Below are positions 44,731-53,517 of a stretch of 64,000 nucleotides of DNA, piece by piece; position 1 is the stretch's first letter; every line of letters begins with the position of its first letter. The position numbers and the translations under genes are program-made. The notes under the pieces are model-generated. The model searched no databases, was not told the origin of the DNA, and worked only from the letters and a program-made list of their open reading frames with translations. Source of the DNA: Nostoc commune NIES-4072 (GTDB taxonomy: Bacteria > Cyanobacteriota > Cyanobacteriia > Cyanobacteriales > Nostocaceae); the NCBI RefSeq assembly GCF_003113895.1, contig NZ_BDUD01000001.1:4709654-4773653 (forward strand). The letters run 5' to 3'.

Positions 44731-45441
44731 ATGACAGTTGTCAACGGCAATTTTGAGGTTGGTACTTTCAGCAATTGGCGAACTATCGGTGATACCAGGA
44801 TTGAGACAGCAGCTTTGGGAACTGGTACTAGCGAAGGCACTTTTCAAGCCTTACTTACCACTGGTGCTAGCGCTTCTGGGGGTTCAGTTGAGCAATCAGA
44901 TTTGGAAGAATTTCTCAATTTCTCATCTGGTCTGTTGGATAATCTAGGTAATGGAGATGCGACAGAAGGTTCTGCAATTAAACAAACTTTTACAGCCAAT
45001 GCTGGCGATGTCTTGACTTTTGATTGGAACTTCTTGACTAATGAGGCAACTCCATCTTCTTTCAACGATTTTGCGTTTTTTGGCGTCAGTCCTTTTGCTT
45101 TGGAATTAGCAGATACTAATTCGAGCGGTTTTTTCGGCACTTCAGCCGTCAATTTTAGTCAAGAAACAGGGTTTCAAACTATTTCTGTTGGCATTGCTCA
45201 AACTGGAACCTACACTTTAAATTTTGGGGTTGTAGATGTTGGCGATGCTAGTGTTGATTCGGCACTAATAGTTGACAACATCCAAGTTCTGTCCTTGGGT
45301 AGCATTGCTTCAAACAATGATGTCCTATTCGGAGCCACAGGTTTTGTGGGTGAGTCACCCTTGAGTAGTTCTGCAATTACTAATGTTGAACAGCTTACTA
45401 GCAGTAACGCCATAGGCACAGGGAGAGACACGACTTTCTAA
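44731..45441 (+). CDS. Probable exported beta-sandwich protein of unknown function
   Basis: 236 residues without an N-terminal signal peptide. The start VVNGNFEVGTFSNWRTIGDT resembles carbohydrate-binding jelly-roll domains, followed by TFTANAGDVLTFDWNFLTNE and a Ser/Asn/Gly-rich body ending GTGRDTTF. The composition is like proteins exported by type I secretion in cyanobacteria, but no RTX repeats are present. No family name can be given with confidence. It is closed by a very strong hairpin. Confidence 0.65.
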   Translation: MTVVNGNFEVGTFSNWRTIGDTRIETAALGTGTSEGTFQALLTTGASASGGSVEQSDLEEFLNFSSGLLDNLGNGDATEGSAIKQTFTANAGDVLTFDWNFLTNEATPSSFNDFAFFGVSPFALELADTNSSGFFGTSAVNFSQETGFQTISVGIAQTGTYTLNFGVVDVGDASVDSALIVDNIQVLSLGSIASNNDVLFGATGFVGESPLSSSAITNVEQLTSSNAIGTGRDTTF

Positions 45442-45460
45442 TGACCAATGATTCGATTTC

Positions 45461-45514
45461 CCCACGGCTTTTTATGGAAACTAGCAAAGCCATGTTTTCA
45501 TAAAAAGCCGTGGG
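45461..45514. terminator. Long stem hairpin after the beta-sandwich gene
   Basis: CCCACGGCTTTTTATGGAAA (45461-45480) pairs with its complement at 45495-45514 with a single mismatch around a 14-base loop. It could be a terminator or a mobile palindrome. Confidence 0.7.
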
Positions 45515-45626
45515 ATGAGTTAATTTGCAATAAAACCAGGGGGCGGGTTGCGCCTACGCATTCCGAAATACTCATTACCCACCATCAAATTTCAAAAACT
45601 TTTTCCCAGTAAAGAGTAAGAAAACT

Positions 45627-45674
45627 GCAAAGATTCCCCCACCATAATTAAAAATTTGGTGGGGGAATCTTTGC
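45627..45674. terminator. Perfect 18-bp stem terminator of the site-2 protease gene
   Basis: GCAAAGATTCCCCCACCA at 45627-45644 is exactly complementary to 45657-45674. It begins 15 bp past the stop of the minus-strand protease gene, and also faces the plus-strand gene. Confidence 0.8.
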
Positions 45675-45688
45675 CGCAATCAGTTTAA

Positions 45689-46822
45689 CTATGCAGGGTT
45701 AGGTTGGGTTCGGCTTTGAAGTAGCTGGATAATTGCAGCTTTTTGTAAGATTCCAACTAAGGCACCATTCTCACGAATCACAGTAAGCACAGATAGCTTT
45801 TGTTGTTCGAGTAACTGCATGACTTCCAACAAAGGTTGATCGGATTGAACTGTGGTAGATTCGGTAATTGGTTGCATGACTTCTTTTACTTGAGTTTGTG
45901 ACCACAGTGCTGTTGGGATGGTTCGTAAATTATCAATAGCGATCGCACCTACTAATTGTCCATCATCATCAGTCACCAAGAACCGATGCCAGTTTTGCCC
46001 ACTTATAACTCGCTCATCGGCGAACTCTCTTAGGGTAAGATTACCAGATACAATCGGGCTATCATGAGTTACAGCATCTTCAGCAGTCAAACCTGTGAGT
46101 TTTTCTTGCACTCTAGCAAATTGAGCCGAATTACCAGCATTTCGCAACAAGAAGAAACCAATTAACAAGTTCCAGAAGTTACCGGCGCTGCCAAATAAGA
46201 CTAGGGGAAGTACACCTGAAAGAATTGCTACCCAACCAAAGATTTGCCCAACTCTACTAGCAAAGGTCACACCTTTATAAGGATTGCCTGTAATTTTCCA
46301 AACCAAAGCTTTCAGTATATTTCCGCCATCTAATGGCAAGCCAGGAATCAGGTTAAACAGGGCTAATGCCAAGTTAACAGAAGCTAAAACACCTAGAATT
46401 GCAGCTGACGGCCCTGATGCAGTAGTAGTAACACCAATAGCTGTAACGATACCGCACAAGAGTAAGCTAACTAAGGGCCCGGCGATCGCTACCCAGAAAG
46501 CTTCACCTGGGGTTTTTGACTCTTTTTCTAAACTAGCTAAACCGCCAAATATAAACAGAGTAATAGATTTGACATCAATACCCTGACGAATCGCAACAAA
46601 ACTGTGGCCTAATTCATGGGCGACGACAGAGGCAAATAACATCAGCGCTGTCATCAATCCCAGTAGCAAAGCTAATCCCGCAGACAATTGGGGAAATTGT
46701 GCCGCCAGTCCACTGCTATAGCTCCAAGTTACTAAACCTAGAACTAAAAACCATGACGGATGGATATAGAAGGGAATTCCGAAGAGATTACCAACGCGAA
46801 TTGTGCCATTCATGTCGTTCAC
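45689..46822 (-). CDS. Site-2 protease (M50) with tandem CBS domains
   Basis: 377 residues. The zinc motif HELGH is at about residues 69-73 in a membrane helix and the second catalytic motif, NLIPGLPLDGGNIL, is near 160. About six membrane segments precede two CBS domains (residues about 250-310 and 315-370; VISGQNWHRFLVTDDDGQLV, LLEQQKLSVLTVIRENGALV). Such proteases cut membrane-embedded regulators and the CBS pair probably senses adenine nucleotides. The substrate is not evident from neighbours. Confidence 0.92.
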   Translation of the reverse strand: MNDMNGTIRVGNLFGIPFYIHPSWFLVLGLVTWSYSSGLAAQFPQLSAGLALLLGLMTALMLFASVVAHELGHSFVAIRQGIDVKSITLFIFGGLASLEKESKTPGEAFWVAIAGPLVSLLLCGIVTAIGVTTTASGPSAAILGVLASVNLALALFNLIPGLPLDGGNILKALVWKITGNPYKGVTFASRVGQIFGWVAILSGVLPLVLFGSAGNFWNLLIGFFLLRNAGNSAQFARVQEKLTGLTAEDAVTHDSPIVSGNLTLREFADERVISGQNWHRFLVTDDDGQLVGAIAIDNLRTIPTALWSQTQVKEVMQPITESTTVQSDQPLLEVMQLLEQQKLSVLTVIRENGALVGILQKAAIIQLLQSRTQPNPA

Positions 46823-47182
46823 CTTTGATTTCAGCTTCGAGAGGTTTACTTTCGTCCTTCTCGATGTCTTTAGTGTAACGAAAGGTTAAGAGATTTTAAT
46901 CTTTCTAACGGTAGTGGTGTCCGTCTGTAAAGGTGCGGTTATTGGTAATATTGGCAGCATCCCAAGTAACTCTCACTACCTCTCTATTGCCAATCATGAT
47001 TGCATACGTTAGTGGGGGTGGTAAGTTTTACCCGTGACATTTCTATCAAAATTAAGGTGAAACGGCTGAAAGGGAAAAGGAAAAGGTTTTGAAGACATCC
47101 TTTACCTTTTCCCTAAGCACAAGCAAGATGAAGATTACTTATCAGAACCGTATTCGGGTGACTCTTTGGCTTAGGCATCCAC
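46823..47182. other. Intergenic region with inverted repeat
   Basis: AGGGAAAAGGAAAAGG at 47071-47086 is mirrored by CCTTTACCTTTTCCCT at 47099-47114 with one mismatch, similar to the repeat after pstB. It lies past the stop of the GGDEF/EAL gene and may end that transcript. No gene seen. Confidence 0.5.
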
Positions 47183-48895
47183 CTATAGTGCAATTGCCTC
47201 AATATGCTGAGAAATTTTCTGCAACATAGGGGCAATTACATCAGCAGGGACAGGACGGCTGAAGTAGTAACCCTGTCCTTCGTCACATCCCTGCATTTTC
47301 AGGTAGTCAAGCTGTTCTTGGGTTTCTACTCCCTCTGCCGTGATACTCAACCGGAGGCTTTTTGCGAGGGCAATAATGGCATCGGTGACGGCAGCGCTAT
47401 CAGGATTGGACACGACATCTTGCACAAATGACTGATCAATTTTCAGTATATTCACAGGAAACCGCTTCAAGTAGCTCAGGGAGGAATAACCAGTGCCGAA
47501 GTCGTCTAGAGCCAACCATATACCGAGTTCTCGTAATTGTTTTAAGGTTTTGACTGATCGCTCAATGTTACCCATTAAGAAGCTTTCTGTTACTTCCAGT
47601 TCCAGATCGGATGCTTGGAGTTCAGTTTTTTCAAGAATTTGATTGATGATCTCAACCAGATACGGTTGTTCAAACTGTCGAGATGACAGGTTCACAGACA
47701 TCCTAATTGGGGTAAATCCAGCAAGCTGCCAAGCACGGTTTTGGGCGCAAGCAGTTCGCAAAACCCATTCGCCAATTTGTACGATCGCACCATTGGCTTC
47801 TGCAATCGGAATAAACTTTGCTGGCGAAATCATGCCTAAAGTAGGATGCTGCCAGCGAATCAACGCTTCCACAGCTGTAATTTGTCCGCTATGTAAATCA
47901 ATCAGAGGTTGATAATAAACCACCATTTCGTTGCGCTCAAGCGCCCCATGTAATTCATTTTCTAATGTCAGTCGCTCCTGCAACTGAGTATTAATTTCTG
48001 GCGAATAGAATTGGTATTGGCTACGCCCTTGCTGCTTTGCCTGGTAAAGTGCTATATGAGCCTGTTGCAAAAGTTGGTCTACGCTATTGCGCTCATTTAG
48101 GTCATTAATTGTAATCCCAATGCTGGCAGTGATATGAATCAAGTTATCCCCAGCAGAAAAAGGTTTGCTCAGGGTACTCAACAGCACCTGAGATAGCTTA
48201 ATCACACTTTCAAAAGAATGAATTTCTGTTCGGACAAGGGCAAATTCATCTTTGCTCAAATGGGCAAGAATATCTGTTTGTGCCATGCAGGTTGATAACC
48301 TCTGGGCAACTGCTCTTAACAACAAATTTATTGCCTCATGCTCCAACCCATGACTTATCCCAGTGAAATCATCAATACTTAGCAAAAAGACAGCTACCAG
48401 GCGCTGGTTGTTTTCAGGTTGGGATAGAATTTCACGGAGGCGATCGCAGAATAAATCACGATTGGGTAATCCAGTCAGGTCATCATAATTAGTGATGTAG
48501 TGAATTAACTCATCTAATTTGTGAAGAGTTTGTGAGGTATCCGCCATCAATGTACCCGCTTCATCAGCAAATTCTGTGGGCAATTCAGGTAGAGCTTTGG
48601 TGTTCAGATAATTTTGCAATGTAGCAGATGTCAAAATGACCGGTTTGAGGAGATGGTTTAGCGCATAGAGGGTGATAGCCGTACCCACTAACGTCGCTAA
48701 CAGAGCAATAATCATAACTCGCGCCGCCATCTCTAAAGAATAGGAGTTTGAGATAACGAAACTCAAAAGTAAGGTCAAAAGTGGTACGTGAGTGCCCAAA
48801 AATGCCACCAACATGATTTTAGCGGTGTAACTTTTCTTGAGCCATCTGAAATTAGCTAGGAACGAGTAGAGGTAGAGCTTGTGATTGAGGTTCAT
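47183..48895 (-). CDS. GGDEF/EAL protein, probable c-di-GMP phosphodiesterase
   Basis: 570 residues. Two membrane helices (about 28-50 and 58-78) lead to a short linker, then a GGDEF domain (about 125-290) with the signature degenerated to LSKDEFALV, so diguanylate cyclase activity is unlikely. The EAL domain (about 310-555) is intact: EALIRWQHP, NLSSRQF, LELEVTES, ALDDFGTGYSSL, KIDQSFV and EGVETQEQL. It probably hydrolyses c-di-GMP, with the GGDEF part as a GTP-sensing or structural module. No external sensor domain is visible. Confidence 0.92.
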   Translation of the reverse strand: MNLNHKLYLYSFLANFRWLKKSYTAKIMLVAFLGTHVPLLTLLLSFVISNSYSLEMAARVMIIALLATLVGTAITLYALNHLLKPVILTSATLQNYLNTKALPELPTEFADEAGTLMADTSQTLHKLDELIHYITNYDDLTGLPNRDLFCDRLREILSQPENNQRLVAVFLLSIDDFTGISHGLEHEAINLLLRAVAQRLSTCMAQTDILAHLSKDEFALVRTEIHSFESVIKLSQVLLSTLSKPFSAGDNLIHITASIGITINDLNERNSVDQLLQQAHIALYQAKQQGRSQYQFYSPEINTQLQERLTLENELHGALERNEMVVYYQPLIDLHSGQITAVEALIRWQHPTLGMISPAKFIPIAEANGAIVQIGEWVLRTACAQNRAWQLAGFTPIRMSVNLSSRQFEQPYLVEIINQILEKTELQASDLELEVTESFLMGNIERSVKTLKQLRELGIWLALDDFGTGYSSLSYLKRFPVNILKIDQSFVQDVVSNPDSAAVTDAIIALAKSLRLSITAEGVETQEQLDYLKMQGCDEGQGYYFSRPVPADVIAPMLQKISQHIEAIAL

Positions 48896-49541
48896 AAATA
48901 ATATTTGATAATTGGCTAATTAGTTCCGAGCTATCCTGACAAAAAAGGATTTTTTATTCTCTAGTGAAATTAGCTCTCATGTAACCCAACCCTGATCAGG
49001 TTATATATTATGCTTCCCAATTTAGTTTTCTAGTTGATATATATAACGATAAAGTTTGTGTAAAAATTATTTTTTAAGTAACTTCAGCATTAATACGTAA
49101 CTGGATTGATTGTTATTTTATTAATATTTATTAGTTTGTTTTTATGTAATATCAAAGCAAATATAGGATTCCGGCTTGAATTTTGAAAGCATACTGAGGT
49201 TCAAAACTAGTTTTTGACCCCTCTTTATTCTCATTTTGTGATACAGGTTAAGCTTCAAGCCTGGACAAGCCTGATTTTGTGCAGCCTCTTATACCAATTC
49301 TCCAAAATGAGGCAACAGATGTAAATCAGGAAAGTCTTGCTGTATCTAAGTTTCTTGATTACGAATGGGCGAAAAAGCGAATTGCGAATTGGTATTAGAT
49401 AATTGGCATTATTTAGATTTGTGCAAAAAGTCAACTTTTTTAAGTTAATGATAAATATTTTTTAGTTTTATATATTTTTTGACTGACTTGTATCCATAAA
49501 ACTTTATTCTGAGAAACGATGTTTATAGCCAGTCAACTTGT
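48896..49541. other. Long intergenic region with a solo MITE-like end
   Basis: AT-rich. A segment at 49163-49183 (ATAGGATTCCGGCTTGA then ATTTT) resembles the right inverted end of the two MITE copies, without the rest of the element. Short GAATTGCGAATT repeats lie near 49378-49395. No gene seen. Confidence 0.5.
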
Positions 49542-50213
49542 ATGAGTAGCAAAAAAACTACAGAATTACCGCTCTGGTTACAAGATAGAGATATAGTCAT
49601 TGCTCATGATGAAGAAGTACAATGGCGAGAAGGAAAACGCCCGGATTATTCTTATACCAATGAATTTCTTCATCAAGAAAGTAAATTTCAGCATCCAGAA
49701 GGTTCTTTAGAAGCGATCGCACAAAACTTAGTCCGAAATTTTGAGATGGAAGCTTCTAATAAATCTAATCCTCAACAGTGGCTTTCTATTGTTACTGATA
49801 AGTTTAAGATGAGTACCAATGGAGGGCAACAATACACTGCTCAGGATGTTGCAGTCGAAGGTACTTATAATCTCTTCCTGGGTGAAAGTGAGCAATATAG
49901 CTCTGAAACAGAAACCTTTGAATCTTCATTTCAGGTTTTTCATAATGCTTTTCCTAATGGCTTCCTTTGGGAATTAACAGAAGTCCTTTCGGGGCCACCT
50001 AATGTTACTTTTAAGTGGCGGCATTGGGGAACATTTAATGGTTCTTATAAAGACTATGCACCTACAGGAGAAACAATAGAAATCGTAGGAATTAGCATTG
50101 CTCGCGTGAGTGATGATTTGAAGATTGAATCTTTAGAGCATTATTTTGATAATAATGTCTTTCTTCAAAAATTAACCGCAGGGGGTTGTCCTTTCCATTC
50201 CCAAAAGCAGTAG
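49542..50213 (+). CDS. NTF2-like/SnoaL-type protein
   Basis: 223 residues. The central part (SLEAIAQNLVRNFEMEASNK, DKFKMSTNGGQQYTAQDVAVEGTYN, FHNAFPNGFLWELTEVLSGPP and FKWRHWGTFNGSYKDYAPTG) fits the ester-cyclase/SnoaL cone fold used by many small-molecule enzymes and binding proteins. The N-terminal 50 residues are an extra segment. No catalytic assignment is possible. It ends with GGCPFHSQ. It is convergent with the phosphorylase gene. Confidence 0.7.
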   Translation: MSSKKTTELPLWLQDRDIVIAHDEEVQWREGKRPDYSYTNEFLHQESKFQHPEGSLEAIAQNLVRNFEMEASNKSNPQQWLSIVTDKFKMSTNGGQQYTAQDVAVEGTYNLFLGESEQYSSETETFESSFQVFHNAFPNGFLWELTEVLSGPPNVTFKWRHWGTFNGSYKDYAPTGETIEIVGISIARVSDDLKIESLEHYFDNNVFLQKLTAGGCPFHSQKQ

Positions 50214-50356
50214 TCCTGGCAGCAATAAGTCGCACTAGCTTGACTACATGAGACAAAATTTGCCTCCGCAGATTAGCAAACCTTTGATTTTGTTTTAGTC
50301 CACGGAGGTGGACTTTGTTTATGTAGTAGCGGCTTCTAGTCGTCTAATACTTATTA

Positions 50357-51014
50357 CTACAATCTATTGCCAGAAAAGAGGCGATTCGTAACTTGCTTTA
50401 ACACCTTTAATGCTGTTAATGAACCTCGAATCAGCCGAGTAGCAGCAAGGGGCTGTCGAAGCATTCCCATCGCTAAAGGCAAAGGATTTAGGGAACCATC
50501 AGAGTTAATTGCTGGTGTGAGATCAGGGATATTGTGCTGACAATCATCGCTGACTACTCGCAGCATTGCCACTGCAACTCCAGCTGCATTGAAAAACTCT
50601 AGGGCGGTAAATCCTTCCATATCAACAACATCAGCCGCCATCTCACCTAAACGACGTTTTTCGGCAGCAGACCAAATTACACGATCGCTTGTCAGTGACT
50701 TGACTAAATTGGGTAGGGAGTGGGGAGAAACGCGATTAATCGCGTCTGTACTGAGTGCTGAGTGTAATTGTGCTGTGAAAGTGCGATCGCACTCTAGCCG
50801 CTTCCCTTGATAAATACAATCTTGATACAAAACAATATCACCAACTGTATAGCGATCGCTCAAGCTGCCACAGATACCCATAATCAGCACTCTGGAAGTC
50901 CCTAAAAATTGTCCTTGTTGTAGGTATTTAAGTAAAGGCTTCATCCCGACAGGTATGGCTACTACCGTTGGGATAGAACCAGTAACGCCGCTTAATCCGC
51001 GACAGACAGCTTTA
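50357..51014 (-). CDS. hpnG: Nucleoside phosphorylase-family protein, probable HpnG, exon 2
   Basis: This is the main exon of a gene interrupted by a group II intron. It begins KAVCRGLSG and SIPTVVAIPVGMKPLLKYLQ, continues with RVLIMGICGSLSDRYTVGDI (phosphorylase glycine motif) and ADVVDMEGFTALEFF, where the Met-Glu pair binds ribose in this superfamily. Joined to exon 1 it gives a continuous 236-residue product. Hopanoid HpnG removes adenine from adenosylhopane to make ribosylhopane; hpnA and hpnH across the divergent spacer support the assignment. An internal ATG at 50944 would give only a truncated protein. Confidence 0.75.
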
Positions 51015-51091
51015 GGTTGAGTCGATGGGGGATATTATTCCCCGCACCTCTCAGTTAGATCCGTGCGTGCAGCTTTCACTGCACACGGCTC
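51015..51091 (-). ncRNA. Group II intron domains V and VI
   Basis: Domain V on the minus strand reads GAGCCGTGTGCAGTGAAAGC then TGCACGCACGGATC. GTGCAG pairs with CTGCAC around the GAAA-type tip, CCGT pairs with ACGG, and the catalytic AGC triad is at the 5' side. Domain VI follows as a GGTGCGGGG/CCCCCATC stem with an A-rich bulge able to supply the branch point. Confidence 0.92.
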
Positions 51092-51100
51092 CCGATGTTC

Positions 51101-52681
51101 TTAGCTTGCGCCTTTGCTCATGTGTTTATAATCGTGGCAACTCTCATGAATTGCTTCCAGATTGTTTTTCTTCCAGTTGGCGTGATTTCCATCGATGTGA
51201 TGCAGGTGAACCCGTTCTTCATTGATGAACCTTAAGCCGCAGGAAGCACATCTATGGTTTTGCTTCTTAAGAGCAATAGAAGTTTCGCCCTCGTAGAGCA
51301 TACTATTACGTTCGCTCCAGTAGGCTATATCTCCGTCATAGGGGGATTTTAATCCTTTGACTGAGACGTGTTTATTTTCGGAGTAGGAAACTGCTGGGAA
51401 TCCCTTGTCTAGTAACTTCTTGCTAGAGTAGCGGTTTTGTTTGGTTTCCTTGTTAAATACCCTGTATGCTCTTGTTTCGATGTGGTATAGCGAGTTTCTA
51501 GACCCGTCCATCTTGCAGAACTTATGGTAATTCCTCCAACCTCTAACTACCGGGGCTAATTCAAGAGCCTTTGTGGTAGCACCATAATTCGAGTTGTTGA
51601 CGATGTATTTTACTTTCTTACGAAAAGCTTTGAAGTTGTCCACTGAGGGGCTACATCTGAACTTTCCGTTTTTCTGGACTTTGAAGTGCCAGCCGAGGAA
51701 ATCAAACCCATCTGTCGCGGCGGTAACTTTGGTTTTCTTTTGGCTTACATTCATTCCGCGTTTGCGGAGGAACTCGCTGATTCTTTCAAGTATCTCTGTT
51801 GCATCATCTTCGGGTCGGAGTATAATAACCATGTCATCCGCGTATCGGATTGATGGCTCGGCAATTCTTTCTGCCGATGTTTTAGGTGTAATCCTTTTAC
51901 CATCTCTATATTGAACGTGGTGTCTGTGGATACTCTCAATTCCGTTGAGCGCAATATTAGCTAGTAATGGGCTGACCACTCCCCCTTGTGGGGTTCCAAG
52001 TTCTGGGAATTCTGGATTTACCCCTGCCTTGAGGCATCGGTATATTCCGAGTTTTAAGCCAAAAGGGGCAATGAGTTCGTCCATTATTGCTGAGTGGTTA
52101 ATCCTATCGAAGCACTTTTCAATATCGAGTTCAATTACTCGTTTTTCTATTCCATTGGATGTGGATTTAAGATTTTCAAAGATGTACTTTTGTGCATCAT
52201 GGGCAGAGCGCCCAGTTCTAAACCCATAGCTCCTAGCATGGAAAGTGGCTTCGTGTGCTGGTTCGAGTGCATATTTTGCTAGGCATTGCCAAGCTCTATC
52301 CGCGATGGTCGGTATCTTGAGCATTCTGGTAGTCCCGTCCTTTTTGGGGATGGGGATTTCCCTTAGTCCTTGATGCTTCCAATTTCCACTGTTCATTTTC
52401 AGTAGTTCTTCAAGTTTGAAGCGTTCTTCAAATGAGAGGGATTTCTTCCCATCAATACCAGCCGTCTTTTTACCAGCGTTTAGCTGAGATACAAGTCTTA
52501 TTGCAAGAAATCGAGCCGAGGTGGATTTAAGAATAAGCTTTTGGAGTGACCGAGCTTTCCGCTTGTCTCCAACTTGAACAGCTTTAAATACGCGCTTTTG
52601 AAGGCGGAAAAGGTTACGGCGGAATTTCTTCCACGGTAAAGCTCTCCAAGATTCACTAGTTTTATAACTGTGTCTAATCAT
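51101..52681 (-). CDS. Group II intron reverse transcriptase/maturase with HNH endonuclease
   Basis: 526 residues. Reverse-transcriptase blocks are intact: GKKTAGIDGKKSLSFEER, EIPIPKKDGTTRMLKIPTIA, SYGFRTGRSAHDAQ, PQGGVVSPLLANI, the catalytic IRYADDMVIIL and GFDFLGWHF. The X/maturase region follows (ALELAPVVRGWRNYHKF), and the C-terminus is an HNH domain (CASCGLRFINEERVHLHHID, NLEAIHESCHDYKH). All catalytic residues seem present, so the intron may splice and retrohome actively. It is encoded in the same strand as the interrupted gene. Confidence 0.95.
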   Translation of the reverse strand: MIRHSYKTSESWRALPWKKFRRNLFRLQKRVFKAVQVGDKRKARSLQKLILKSTSARFLAIRLVSQLNAGKKTAGIDGKKSLSFEERFKLEELLKMNSGNWKHQGLREIPIPKKDGTTRMLKIPTIADRAWQCLAKYALEPAHEATFHARSYGFRTGRSAHDAQKYIFENLKSTSNGIEKRVIELDIEKCFDRINHSAIMDELIAPFGLKLGIYRCLKAGVNPEFPELGTPQGGVVSPLLANIALNGIESIHRHHVQYRDGKRITPKTSAERIAEPSIRYADDMVIILRPEDDATEILERISEFLRKRGMNVSQKKTKVTAATDGFDFLGWHFKVQKNGKFRCSPSVDNFKAFRKKVKYIVNNSNYGATTKALELAPVVRGWRNYHKFCKMDGSRNSLYHIETRAYRVFNKETKQNRYSSKKLLDKGFPAVSYSENKHVSVKGLKSPYDGDIAYWSERNSMLYEGETSIALKKQNHRCASCGLRFINEERVHLHHIDGNHANWKKNNLEAIHESCHDYKHMSKGAS

Positions 52682-53241
52682 TTTCTCTTCTAGAGTTTGT
52701 ATTTTCTGAACACCTCAGACCAATTACGGTCTGTCCTACCCGAATTGTGGGGATTCCTCCGCTCGTCTGGGCTACTTGGGGAACGAAAGCCCCTAGACCC
52801 ACAACTCGTTTTTATTCGTTCCCTCGGAGAGATTGATTGTTCCGTTAGATGCAGCCATTTCGACTACTGGATTCCCTGGACTCTTGCCGATATTAGAGTA
52901 AGTATTCGGCGGGAATAGACTCCAGTGGGGTCAGGGGTTTTTTGGTTGCGCCCTGCCTGGGAGTAAGTCGCTTTTCTAGGCTCTGTTTCATCGTAGGAAC
53001 TCCCTATTAGCGCCAGTGTCAACCCGCAACGGTCGTCTGATTGCGCCCTGTTCCCAGCTTCACTCTACAAGAACCGAGCTTGTTCGGTGTGGGCAGATGA
53101 GGAGTCAATTCTGAGTCTGAATGGCAGGACTTGCACCTGCATCTGACCGAGAGTTCAGCCTTTGGCGACAGTAATCTGCTGTCAGGCTGGGTTAGTTATT
53201 TACGGATTGATTACCGTGATTCACTATCCAACGAATCGCAC

Positions 53242-53294
53242 TATTCTGCTCCCTGAGGTACCAGAATTGTGGTAATGGGCAAAAAATTAGGCAC
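53242..53294 (-). CDS. hpnG: Probable hpnG, exon 1
   Basis: From a GTG at 53294 with GAGAGG upstream, 17 full codons plus two bases encode MPNFLPITTILVPQGAE and the first two bases of a Tyr codon. TILVPQGAEY is the conserved N-terminal strand of this phosphorylase group. The intron begins immediately after at 53241. A TTG at 53282 is an alternative start. Confidence 0.75.
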
Positions 53295-53517
53295 TAGCCC
53301 TCTCGACAGTTTCAAGTTTACGTTTGGGTATTAACTCAAGGATGTTTCTTTTTGTATTAAAGATTGGGTCATATCTGAGTGACAATAAGTAATATTGCTG
53401 TTTAGTACTAACCAAAACTCGCAAACCGAAGGTGATTGCTGTAGCATGACTAAATAATTGTGTCACCCACACGATAATTTTCCAAGATGGTAAAGCTTCA
53501 TAACTCCAAATCCGCAC
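53287..53517 (-). CDS. Possible small protein upstream of hpnG
   Basis: A 76-codon frame (MRIWSYEALPSWKIIVWVTQ start, ending KRKLETVERASA) whose stop overlaps the putative hpnG GTG by eight bases, so it could be the first cistron of the same transcript. It overlaps the first codons of the divergent RND gene by 31 bp and matches nothing I recognise. It may be chance. Confidence 0.3.
   Translation of the reverse strand: MRIWSYEALPSWKIIVWVTQLFSHATAITFGLRVLVSTKQQYYLLSLRYDPIFNTKRNILELIPKRKLETVERASA

Larger units (their letters stand above)
51015..53241 (-). mobile_element. Group II intron interrupting probable hpnG
   Basis: On the minus strand the intron starts GTGCGATTCG at 53241, matching the GUGYG consensus, and ends close to 51015 after domain VI (CGACTCAACC). 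It contains domain V at 51056-51091 and an encoded maturase in domain IV. The flanking codons GAA-TA and T-AAA-GCT rejoin to Glu-Tyr-Lys-Ala in the expected phosphorylase sequence. The total exon length (53+658=711 bp) is divisible by three. The 3' splice point could be off by a base or two, because the usual terminal AY is not exact there. Confidence 0.93.

Noticed and set aside
50357..50944. 195-codon phosphorylase as a complete gene starting at 50944
   Set aside because: The conserved N-terminal strands lie upstream of that ATG and across the intron; the internal Met is in the middle of the conserved IPVGMKPLL segment.
51761..51790. GCGTTTGCGGAGG in the intron as a copy of the dispersed repeat
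   Set aside because: It lies in the reverse-transcriptase coding region and lacks the GTCTCGCAGAGAA half, so the similarity is probably chance.
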